From CAYGBM01 sp964348225 (GTDB lineage Bacteria > Patescibacteriota > Minisyncoccia > Minisyncoccales > CG1-02-41-26), in contig CAYGBM010000031.1 in assembly GCA_964348225.1 (NCBI GenBank), forward strand, positions 1 through 46,280: a stretch of 46,280 nt of DNA, in the 5' to 3' direction. Every line of letters begins with the position of its first letter. Position 1 is the stretch's first letter. The notes below the pieces were generated by a model. That model ran no database searches and was not told the DNA's origin. It worked only from the letters and a program-made list of their open reading frames with translations. The translations under genes were made by a program, and so were the position numbers. This document shows, one piece after another, positions 31,929-38,559 of this stretch.

Positions 31929-32882
31929 TCAAAACCGGAATTGCACTCTTCCCAAGACCCGGTGATGATCGCTGACGTAGTCAACTGTCAACGCAAGATT
32001 ATCATTCCGAGTCCATAGCCGAATGCCGTTCGTCCAGATAATATCCGATTTCCTGTCCCTTTTCTCTGGAGTAATGACTTGGTAGTCAGCCTGACTGTGA
32101 ACCTCAACCCAGCTCAGGAACTTGAAACCGAGAAAGACATAGAAGCCTTTCTTATCTGGAAGGGATTCGCCAGTCTCCTCATCTGTTCCCTCCTGCATCA
32201 AGGCATAGGCAGCTCCCTTAGCGGTAAAACGTGAGGTCTTGTTCTCAGTGTCCACCACGAAGAGATTATATCCTTCAGCAAGTTGGGTTGTCCCGGCAAG
32301 CGTAGAAGTAAAGCTGTCCCCGCTAAACAGAGAGTAGCTCACTCTATTTGAGAACTCTACACTCTCAAGGCTCTCTTTCTTGTAGAAGACCTTATCGGTA
32401 GTACCAGTAATATCTGCCAAGATGCCAAACCGCCAGATGTCTTTCTGAACCTGGATACCATACCCGTAGAATTTCCCAGGCACTCTGGGATATTCTACTG
32501 TCTCAAGCTGGTGTTGGCCTGGGGTGGTATAACCACCAGCCACAAATATCAAAGGTCCCTTCAAGGACCAACCCCCGAGAGTATACTTAGCCCATGCCTG
32601 CTTGAGCCAGTTGGAACTCAGCTCGCCCTCAAGAAGCGGCTGAGCCTGGATGAAGATAATGACGGGAGACGACCCAATAACTGGCGTTTTTGTCTCTAAA
32701 TAGAGACGCCCCAGTTTCCACTGCACTTTAGGAGCTACACTGCTATCGAAGCAGACCTGGGTGAACCCCCATAATTTCAAGTCTGCCCACCGGGTTTGAA
32801 TCGGGGGGATCAAATTCTGTCCTCGAGCCAGCACAGGAACAACCATCAAGAATACCACCAGGAATATCATTACTTTTTTCAT
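31929..32882 (-). CDS. Outer-membrane beta-barrel (porin-like) protein
   Basis: 317 residues. Signal peptide (KKVMIFLVVFLMVVPVLARG), then alternating-pattern beta strands throughout (WRFGILADITG, YALMQEG, GFYVFLGFKFLSWVEVHSQADYQV) and a C-terminal strand ending VLGRVQFRF with the terminal phenylalanine used by the BAM machinery. This is the signature of Gram-negative outer-membrane barrels, like porin O/P-type proteins. CPR bacteria are thought to lack a conventional outer membrane, so the gene is unexpected. Strong SD (AAGGAGG, 32897-32891), a promoter and a terminator; GC-richer than its surroundings. Confidence 0.75.
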   Translation of the reverse strand: MKKVMIFLVVFLMVVPVLARGQNLIPPIQTRWADLKLWGFTQVCFDSSVAPKVQWKLGRLYLETKTPVIGSSPVIIFIQAQPLLEGELSSNWLKQAWAKYTLGGWSLKGPLIFVAGGYTTPGQHQLETVEYPRVPGKFYGYGIQVQKDIWRFGILADITGTTDKVFYKKESLESVEFSNRVSYSLFSGDSFTSTLAGTTQLAEGYNLFVVDTENKTSRFTAKGAAYALMQEGTDEETGESLPDKKGFYVFLGFKFLSWVEVHSQADYQVITPEKRDRKSDIIWTNGIRLWTRNDNLALTVDYVSDHHRVLGRVQFRF

Positions 32883-32940
32883 CTTCGTTACCTCCTTAGA
32901 GTCGTCAACTCAACTAACTACAATTGTTATGATTGGAATC

Positions 32941-32964
32941 CTAACTTATTGAAAAAGAGCACAT
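32941..32964 (-). CDS. Possible 7-residue leader ORF in the barrel gene leader
   Basis: MCSFSIS, with GAGGAG 5 bases upstream of its ATG, inside the leader between the promoter (32993-33021) and the barrel gene. It could be a regulatory upstream ORF. It is too short to support by coding statistics. Confidence 0.2.
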   Translation of the reverse strand: MCSFSIS

Positions 32965-32992
32965 CTCCTCTCCTCTATTCTTTCTTTAACGT

Positions 32993-33021
32993 TGAATATA
33001 TAAACGTAAAAGTTATGTCAA
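32993..33021 (-). promoter_or_regulatory. Sigma-70 promoter of the barrel protein gene
   Basis: TTGACA (33021-33016), 17 bases, TATTCA (32998-32993). Leader about 105 bases, with a short SD-led ORF inside it. Confidence 0.6.
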
Positions 33022-33111
33022 AAATCATCTCGTATTCCGTTGTGAAACAAGCCTATCATATCAGACAATAGATGTCAACAATCTGTCAAACCCAGCCTAA
33101 AATAAAAAAAT

Positions 33112-33146
33112 CCTGCCCCACTTTTGTTAAATCTTCAGCTGGCAGG
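33112..33146 (-). terminator. Terminator of the HD hydrolase gene
   Basis: CCTGCC (33112-33117) pairs with GGCAGG (33141-33146); on the minus strand a T-rich run (ATTTTTTTATTTTA) follows. Confidence 0.75.
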
Positions 33147-33169
33147 TATTTTGGACAGAATTCAGAGAT

Positions 33170-33796
33170 TTAACTCTTCTTTAGGCTTTTATGTAGTTGG
33201 GCGAAAAAATCTAAGGCGTATTTGTAGCTTTCTCTGCCTATTTGTTTAGCTTCGTCCGTGGTTATTGAGTTCCATTTTCTTTGTAAATGACCCTTGATAT
33301 AATAATCATCAACAATCTTATTCAGGGTGTCGCCTCTGCGGGTGCGAGCCATAATGATTCTGGCTACACCCAAAGGACCAAAAGCCTCAAGCTTGTCTGC
33401 GTCCCGCAAGATTTTAACCTCAATAGATTCGTTCTCTTGCTTATATTTAGGGTCTGAACCATGATATTTAATAGCTTCCAATGCTTTTTCTTTTTTCTCC
33501 TCTGGAAAATCTATTTTCTTGAAAGCTTGCCTGGCTAAGTCATAATCTTTTCCGTGATAATCTTCACCTGTTTCCTCTGGATAAAAAGCTGCCAAATCAT
33601 GCAGGAAACTGGCAGCAATCAAAGCCTCTCTGTCTGCTTTAATGCCTTCTCTTTCAGCTATTTTACGAGCCAAATCCAAAGTGATCAAACAAACTCGCCT
33701 GTGATGGTCTGGACCATGGCATTTCAAAGGATTTCTTGCTTCTTCGTAAAGCTTTTTATTGCTCTGATAAAATTTTTCTATTAATTCCTGTTCCAT
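33170..33796 (-). CDS. HD-domain phosphohydrolase
   Basis: 208 residues. HGPDHHRRVCLITLDLAR, then AASFLHDLAAF gives the H...HD pair, and ILRDADKLEAFG the last aspartate, the pattern of the YedJ-like HD family that hydrolyses phosphomonoesters or nucleotides. The substrate is unknown. No SD. Just downstream of the truncated PIN gene. Confidence 0.8.
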   Translation of the reverse strand: MEQELIEKFYQSNKKLYEEARNPLKCHGPDHHRRVCLITLDLARKIAEREGIKADREALIAASFLHDLAAFYPEETGEDYHGKDYDLARQAFKKIDFPEEKKEKALEAIKYHGSDPKYKQENESIEVKILRDADKLEAFGPLGVARIIMARTRRGDTLNKIVDDYYIKGHLQRKWNSITTDEAKQIGRESYKYALDFFAQLHKSLKKS

Positions 33797-33808
33797 GATT
33801 AAAAGAGA

Positions 33809-33904
33809 TTATTGGAACCTTCCGTCGAATAAAATAATGCTTGGTTTTCCACCAAGCAAAGCAGAGATAATGATATTCGCATCAATAACAATTAAAATCT
33901 TCAT
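33809..33904 (-). pseudogene. Truncated PIN-domain toxin
   Basis: 31 residues: KILIVIDANIIISALLGGKP, the opening of PIN-domain (VapC-like) ribonucleases with the first catalytic aspartate, then SIILFDGRFQ and a stop. About 100 residues with the other acidic residues are missing. The ATG overlaps the antitoxin stop (ATGA), the usual arrangement in these pairs. Deletion has probably fused the start to unrelated sequence, so the toxin should be inactive. Confidence 0.75.
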
Positions 33905-34134
33905 TTTTGGTGATAAAATTTATCAAAATCTCTTAGAATATCTTTTTCACTCAGTCCTTTTTCTTCTAACTTTTTCCTTACAGCTTTTGTTCCCTTAAGG
34001 AATTCGGCTTTCTTCAAACTCAAAATACGATGCCTCAAAGCATCTTCAATAAATTCCTTGTCACTCTTATAGCCGTACTCTTTCATTGCTTCAAGTACCG
34101 CCTTTTTAGTTTTAGAAGATAGTTCCACAATCAT
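33901..34134 (-). CDS. Antitoxin partner of a truncated PIN toxin
   Basis: 77 residues, helical and charged. The beginning MIVELSSKTKKAVLEAMKEYG followed by KEFIEDALRHRILSLK fits the ribbon-helix-helix or similar antitoxins encoded before PIN toxins. The stop codon overlaps the PIN start. Its promoter is perfect (TTGACA, 17, TATAAT) and the -10 box ends 8 bases before the ATG, so the mRNA should be leaderless. Retained although the toxin is broken. Confidence 0.72.
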   Translation of the reverse strand: MIVELSSKTKKAVLEAMKEYGYKSDKEFIEDALRHRILSLKKAEFLKGTKAVRKKLEEKGLSEKDILRDFDKFYHQK

Positions 34135-34142
34135 ACATTTTT

Positions 34143-34171
34143 ATTATATCTTCTCTGGGCTGTAATGTCAA
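34143..34171 (-). promoter_or_regulatory. Perfect consensus promoter implying a leaderless antitoxin mRNA
   Basis: TTGACA (34171-34166), 17 bases, TATAAT (34148-34143). The ATG starts at 34134, 8 bases after the -10 box, so no SD is possible. Confidence 0.85.
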
Positions 34172-34188
34172 TCCAAATGTAGTAAATT

Positions 34189-34977
34189 CTAGTCCCTTAT
34201 ACCAACAATCTCAATATGTGGAGCTAATCCTATTAGAGAAGGATCACTATTGAATTGTAGTTCTAGCTTTAATGCCCTTTTATAAAAATTCTTATCTGCA
34301 AGCAGTTTATTTCTTTCTTCTCTTTCTATGTTGTTAATAAAAACAGGTTTGCCGATAATGCCTTTCACATTGATATTGCTTTTTGAATAGAGTTGCCTTA
34401 ACTCAGAAACTGTAAAATTGTATTGGGGAAAATTTCCAAGATTCACAATGTGGGTTTTTAACAATATGGGCAGCTGCTTAAAGTCTTTTCTCTTAATCAA
34501 TCCTGTGATAGTTGCAAAAAATCCATCAACAGAAACGATAATAGGGGCTCCTTTTCGTGCCACTCTTGCAAGTTCTTTAATTGCCTTTTTAGGATTGCAG
34601 CAGTATCCCACCGGGTCGCCCTCTGCAATCGCCATAGAAAAAGAACTATCTTTGAACTCTTTCATATTAATTATGTCAGAGTAAACAAATGTTATTCTTT
34701 TTGCCAAGGGGGTGCTCTTTATCATTTTCTCACCAGCTTTTAACATCTTCTTTGCAACATCAGTGCAAATCACATCAAAACCTAACTTGGCAATTTTCCT
34801 TGCCCAATATCCTGTCCCTCCTCCAGCATCGAGAACTGGATATTTTCTGCTCTTTGGTAAATATTTTTTAATATGCTGCCAAGTGATGTCATGATATAAA
34901 TTCCAGTAAGGTGTCTGATAAGATTTTTCGTATTCTTTTGCAATTCTGTTATGGAATTGAGTTGATTTTGTAGCCAT
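34189..34977 (-). CDS. SAM-dependent methyltransferase
   Basis: 262 residues, class I fold. VLDAGGGTGYWARKI is motif I, followed by VICTDVA, SMAIAEGDPVGYCC and ELARVARKGAPIIVSVDG. Residues 1-35 (YEKSYQTPYWNLYH) resemble small-molecule methyltransferases. Four bases after the preceding methyltransferase gene, so cotranscribed. Substrate unknown. Confidence 0.85.
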   Translation of the reverse strand: MATKSTQFHNRIAKEYEKSYQTPYWNLYHDITWQHIKKYLPKSRKYPVLDAGGGTGYWARKIAKLGFDVICTDVAKKMLKAGEKMIKSTPLAKRITFVYSDIINMKEFKDSSFSMAIAEGDPVGYCCNPKKAIKELARVARKGAPIIVSVDGFFATITGLIKRKDFKQLPILLKTHIVNLGNFPQYNFTVSELRQLYSKSNINVKGIIGKPVFINNIEREERNKLLADKNFYKRALKLELQFNSDPSLIGLAPHIEIVGIRD

Positions 34978-34981
34978 AAGT

Positions 34982-35758
34982 TTATTTCTTAATCTTTATC
35001 ACCCAAAGAGCGCTGCCTAGGGTTCTTTTATCACGCTTTTCTTTTTCATCTAAAGAATCAATTAATTTTTGAAAGTTCGCTTTGTCGTTTGCGTCCTTTA
35101 TTCTGTTTAACGCCTCTGTGTAGATTTTTCTTGTGTAAACATAATCTTGTTCCCATAAGCTGGTTTTATAATCTTGAAATTTGATGATTTCATCACCAAA
35201 AGCAGTGTAGCCCTTGTTTGTATCCTCTAAACTTTCGTAATCTTTGAATCCTCCAACGCCTTTAATACCTGCCAGCAAATAAGCATCGCTAATAACAATT
35301 AAGCCCTCATTTCTAACAGTATTCCTCAATGCCTTAATGGTAGGTTTGGCTTTGCCAAAAACATGAGGAGGTGCTACCCATAAAAGCACATTACAAATAT
35401 CTTCTTGCTTAACAATTGCTTTAATATCACCAACCTCAAACTCACACAAGTGGCTCACTCCTTTTTTCTCTGCCAGTTCCTTGGCATATTTAATATAGTC
35501 AGGAATAATATCATAACCAATTACCTTAACACCATATTTCTCAGCCAAGGGAATTGATACTCCTCCTTGCCCGCAAGGCATATCCAAAACTGTCATTCCT
35601 TTTTGCAAGCCTAAATTATCAAGTAGTTCTGGCAATTCTCTACCCATGCCGTTGAGAATTTGGCTTTCTGGCCTGATATAAGACATTAAGGGAATCATCT
35701 CTTCCTCAATATCCATTATCTGAGCCAAGTATTTAATTTGCTCTTTGGTGTAAGCCAC
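34982..35758 (-). CDS. SAM-dependent methyltransferase
   Basis: 258 residues, GTG start. VLDMPCGQGGVSIPLAEKYG is motif I, with VIGYDIIPDYI as motif II; NVLLWVAPPHVFG is unusual after the catalytic strand. Different from its neighbour in sequence. The start overlaps the end region of maf by a few bases, so translation is probably coupled. Substrate unknown. Confidence 0.82.
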   Translation of the reverse strand: MAYTKEQIKYLAQIMDIEEEMIPLMSYIRPESQILNGMGRELPELLDNLGLQKGMTVLDMPCGQGGVSIPLAEKYGVKVIGYDIIPDYIKYAKELAEKKGVSHLCEFEVGDIKAIVKQEDICNVLLWVAPPHVFGKAKPTIKALRNTVRNEGLIVISDAYLLAGIKGVGGFKDYESLEDTNKGYTAFGDEIIKFQDYKTSLWEQDYVYTRKIYTEALNRIKDANDKANFQKLIDSLDEKEKRDKRTLGSALWVIKIKK

Positions 35759-35764
35759 AAAGCT

Positions 35765-36352
35765 TCATTGATAATCAAAAATAGAAATGCCGAGCTGTGA
35801 GAGAAGATTGTTTAACTTAAACAAGGGCAAGCCAACGACGTTGAAGTAGCAGCCTTCTATTTTTTCAACAAAGACAGAGGCTTTTCCCTGTATACCAAAA
35901 GCGCCAGCTTTGTCCAAGGGTTCGCCTGATTTAATATAGTCCTCTATCTCTCTTTCTGTCATTTTTTTCATCTTAACCTTGGTTAATTCAAAATCCTGCA
36001 ATTCTTTTTTATTTTCAACATCAATCACTGCTATGCCGGTAATAACCTCGATGATATTGCCGCTTATTTTATTGAGCATCTCTCTGGCTTTTTCTTCAGT
36101 ATGAGGCTTGCCAAGAATTTTACCATTAAAAACAATGATTTCGTCAGCTGAAACAACAATACCTTCCTCCACTCTCTTTGCCACATCCCTGCCTTTTTCC
36201 AAAGAGTGATGTAAAACTAAATCTTTTGGAGACAATTTTAAGGTATTGTCTTCTTCATAAGAGCTTGTTGCTATATCAAAATTGTCTCCAATTAACATCT
36301 GAAGAAGTTCTTTTCTTCTTGGTGAAGCTGAAGCTAAAATTATCTTTTTCAT
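35765..36352 (-). CDS. maf: Maf-family nucleotide pyrophosphatase
   Basis: 195 residues. ILASASPRRKELL near the start, VSADEIIVFNGKILGKP in the middle and KAGAFGIQGKASVFVEKIEG late, typical of Maf/YhdE/YceF proteins, which hydrolyse modified or canonical NTPs (dTTP, UTP, m7GTP). Head of the operon with the methyltransferases. A promoter (TTGAAG, 17, TAGAAT) leaves a leader of about 5 bases. Confidence 0.92.
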   Translation of the reverse strand: MKKIILASASPRRKELLQMLIGDNFDIATSSYEEDNTLKLSPKDLVLHHSLEKGRDVAKRVEEGIVVSADEIIVFNGKILGKPHTEEKAREMLNKISGNIIEVITGIAVIDVENKKELQDFELTKVKMKKMTEREIEDYIKSGEPLDKAGAFGIQGKASVFVEKIEGCYFNVVGLPLFKLNNLLSQLGISIFDYQ

Positions 36353-36363
36353 ATTTCACCATT

Positions 36364-36392
36364 ATTCTAGCAGAAACCGATTGCGTCTTCAA
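36364..36392 (-). promoter_or_regulatory. Promoter of the maf operon
   Basis: TTGAAG (36392-36387), 17 bases, TAGAAT (36369-36364). The ATG is at 36352, so the leader is about five bases. Confidence 0.6.
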
Positions 36393-36428
36393 TGAGATTA
36401 AGGTGATAGCCTTTGTTAAAAAATGGGC

Positions 36429-36437
36429 TGTGGATAA
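36429..36437 (+). promoter_or_regulatory. DnaA-box sequence upstream of a promoter
   Basis: TGTGGATAA, ending 41 bases before the TATAAT at 36479-36484. Same orientation as the boxes at 1748-1756 and 31781-31789. Confidence 0.5.
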
Positions 36438-36478
36438 GTTTGTTGTCCAGAAATATGGTTTTAAGCTAAAATAAATAA

Positions 36479-36484
36479 TATAAT
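36479..36484 (+). promoter_or_regulatory. -10 box implying a leaderless mRNA at 36493
   Basis: TATAAT ends 8 bases before the ATG at 36493. The -35 region is poor (TGGTTT at 17 bases), so activation by an upstream protein is plausible. Confidence 0.55.
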
Positions 36485-36492
36485 AAGCAGGT

Positions 36493-36783
36493 ATGAATAA
36501 GAAAGCTTTAATCATCATTATAATAATTGTTGTTGTAATAGCAGCAGCGGGTGGTTTCTATTATTTTCAATACCAAAGAAAGGACGCAGGAGAAGAAAGC
36601 TCCCTACCTGAAGGAGCAATGCCGAAAATAGAACTACCTCAAGCCGAAAAGGGGGCACCAGTAGTTGACCTGGGCAAGGCAACAGAGAATCCTTGGGAGA
36701 ATATGCCATCAACAAATCCTCTTGAAGGGGCAGTAAATCCCTATGAGGATTCGTACCAAAATCCATTTACTGAAGGCGAATAA
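36493..36783 (+). CDS. Small single-pass anchored protein
   Basis: 96 residues: a membrane anchor (KALIIIIIIVVVIAAAGGFYYF), a Glu/Pro-rich exported tail and ENPWENMPSTNPLEGAVNPY near the end, an N-P-rich pattern repeated in CPR surface proteins (NPYEDSYQNPF). No SD; the -10 box sits 8 bases from the ATG. Cotranscribed with the cysteine-repeat protein 16 bases further on. Confidence 0.7.
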   Translation: MNKKALIIIIIIVVVIAAAGGFYYFQYQRKDAGEESSLPEGAMPKIELPQAEKGAPVVDLGKATENPWENMPSTNPLEGAVNPYEDSYQNPFTEGE

Positions 36784-36799
36784 TTACATTAGTAATACT

Positions 36800-38362
36800 A
36801 TGAATAAATATTCTATAAGCTTACTGACATTTTCAATAATTTTGTTCTTGAGTGCAGCTGCCTTGGTTGTAGCTCAAGAAGATCCTTTTTCTCAAATAAG
36901 CTATCCTGTTGCAGAGCTTGGCAATTGCCAGAACAGAGACGCCTGCGAAGCTTATTGCGAAAAAGAAGAAAATATGAAAGCCTGCCTTGATTTTGCTGAA
37001 GCTCATAATTTAATGCCAAAAGAAGAGATTGAAATGGCTCGTAGAATGTTAGCAAGCGGAGAAACAGTGGGTCCGGGAGGTTGTCAAAGCATGGTGGAAT
37101 GTGAAGCATACTGCAATGATATCAACCACCTTGAAGAATGTATCACCTTTGCTGAAGAACATAATATGATTCCTGCAGACGAACTTGAGGAAGCAAAAAA
37201 AGTAATTGCTGCTTTGAAAAAAGGCATAAAACCTCCAAAGTGCGGTGGCAAAAGCGAATGTGATATTTATTGCTCAAGGCCTGAAAATATGGAAGAGTGC
37301 ATTACCTTTGCTGAAGCAGCCGGGCTTATACCACTAGACGAACTTGAAGATGCTAAGAAAATGCTAGAAGCAGTTAGAAGGGGGGTTAAGCCTCCTAACT
37401 GCCACGGCAAAGAGGCTTGCGATATTTACTGTTCAAAGATTGAAAATATGGAAGAGTGTATGGAATTCGGAATAGCTGCTGGCTTTATCCCTCCTGATGA
37501 AATAGAGGATGCCAGGAAAATGCTAGACGCACTCAAAAGAGGAATAACACCGCCTAACTGCCAGGGAGAAGAAGAATGTGATGTTTATTGCTCAAAGCCG
37601 GAAAACATGAAAGAATGCATGGAATTTGCAGTGGCTGCTGGCTTTATGCCACCAGAGGAAATAGAGAACGTTCAAAGAACTTTGCAAGCAATTGAAAAAG
37701 GAGTAATGCCCCCTAACTGCCAGGGAGAGGAAGAATGCGATATTTATTGCTCTCAAGAAGAGCATTTTGAAGAATGCGTTAACTTTGCTGAAGCTGCTGG
37801 TTTTATGACACCAGAAGATGCAGAGAGAGCCCGATTGACAGGCGGTAAAGGACCTGGGGGCTGTCAAACAGAAGAAGAATGTCAAGCTTTTTGCGGAGAC
37901 CCAGCCAACATGGAAGAATGCATAGATTTTGCAGTAAAAATTGGTGAAATGACCCCCGAGGAAGCAGAACAAGCAAAAACAGGTATGACGGGCGGTCCTG
38001 GTGGCTGTCAAAGCGAGGAGGAATGCAGGGCATATTGTGAAGACCCAGCTAATGCAGAAGAATGCCTTAGGGCTGCAGAAGAAATGGGAGAATCCGTACC
38101 ATCAGGCACAGAAGGAACGCCACCACCAGAAGGTGAAATGCCACCACCTCCAGAAGGTTACATACCACCCCAAGAACAAATGCAAATGCCACCACCTCCT
38201 GGAACTGAAACAATGCCACCGCCATCAGAAGACGAAAAAATACCGCCCCCAGGAGAAATAATACCACCGCCAGAAAAGGAAACAGAGATAAAACCTGAAG
38301 CATTCCTAAGAATAGCAGGAAGATTTTTAGCAAACGTTCTCTTAATATCTTTCGGCCTCTAA
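36800..38362 (+). CDS. Secreted protein with eight cysteine-repeat modules
   Basis: 520 residues: signal peptide (to about 26), eight modules of C-x5-C-x3-C-x8-C (for example CQGEEECDIYC then EEC), joined by helical linkers ending in a P-x-x-E-x-E-x-A motif, then a proline/glutamate-rich stretch of about 90 residues and a hydrophobic C-terminal helix (ILANVLLISFGL-like). Each module holds four cysteines, 32 in all, likely two disulfides per module. Such proteins are frequent in Parcubacteria; the function is unknown. Modules 3-6 are most alike. ATG 36800 is preferred over 36743 because it opens the signal peptide. Confidence 0.8.
   Translation: MNKYSISLLTFSIILFLSAAALVVAQEDPFSQISYPVAELGNCQNRDACEAYCEKEENMKACLDFAEAHNLMPKEEIEMARRMLASGETVGPGGCQSMVECEAYCNDINHLEECITFAEEHNMIPADELEEAKKVIAALKKGIKPPKCGGKSECDIYCSRPENMEECITFAEAAGLIPLDELEDAKKMLEAVRRGVKPPNCHGKEACDIYCSKIENMEECMEFGIAAGFIPPDEIEDARKMLDALKRGITPPNCQGEEECDVYCSKPENMKECMEFAVAAGFMPPEEIENVQRTLQAIEKGVMPPNCQGEEECDIYCSQEEHFEECVNFAEAAGFMTPEDAERARLTGGKGPGGCQTEEECQAFCGDPANMEECIDFAVKIGEMTPEEAEQAKTGMTGGPGGCQSEEECRAYCEDPANAEECLRAAEEMGESVPSGTEGTPPPEGEMPPPPEGYIPPQEQMQMPPPPGTETMPPPSEDEKIPPPGEIIPPPEKETEIKPEAFLRIAGRFLANVLLISFGL
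36929..38088 (+). repeat. Eight tandem cysteine-module coding repeats
   Basis: Modules begin GNCQNRDAC, GGCQSMVEC, PKCGGKSEC, PNCHGKEAC, PNCQGEEEC (twice), GGCQTEEEC and GGCQSEEEC. Units 3-6 are about 56 codons apart; units 7 and 8 are shorter and have lost most of the linker. Two subfamilies (PNC and GGC openings) suggest separate duplications. Confidence 0.75.
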
Positions 38363-38423
38363 CTAAACCATCTGACCATTGACCTAGGACAAATATTGTA
38401 AACGTACTAGGACAAAACAAACA

Positions 38424-38446
38424 TGGAAGGAGTTTCGCTCCTTCCA
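38424..38446 (+). terminator. Terminator-like hairpin after the cysteine-repeat gene
   Basis: TGGAAGGAG (38424-38432) pairs perfectly with CTCCTTCCA (38438-38446), 9 bp, 5-base loop. The following run is T/C-mixed, so termination would be imperfect. A direct repeat CTAGGACAAA lies just before (38383 and 38408). Confidence 0.6.
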
Positions 38447-38496
38447 CTTACTTCTTCCACTTCAGTTAATGACTAGAAATGGGCTTTTTTTGTTTA

Positions 38497-38533
38497 AAAA
38501 AGGGCAGCGTCGACTCAACAACGAGCCGACGCT
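38497..38533 (-). terminator. Terminator of the radical SAM gene 38560-39984
   Basis: AGCGTCGACTC (38506-38516) pairs with GAGCCGACGCT (38523-38533), one mismatch, 6-base loop, and TTTTTT follows on the minus strand. Confidence 0.85.
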
Positions 38534-38559
38534 CTAGGATTAATAAGTTGGAAGAAAAT

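Noticed and set aside
31750..31932. Open frame of 60 codons on the minus strand
   Set aside because: It overlaps the terminator hairpin of the barrel gene and begins at its stop; the composition is not protein-like.
36276..36518. Minus-strand frame with hydrophobic start
   Set aside because: It covers the promoter of maf and the start of maf in another frame, with no RBS or conservation.
36929..38088. Regular repeats that might be read as CRISPR or other arrays
   Set aside because: The spacing and phase are codon-based and explained by cysteine modules in one long frame; there are no unique spacers.
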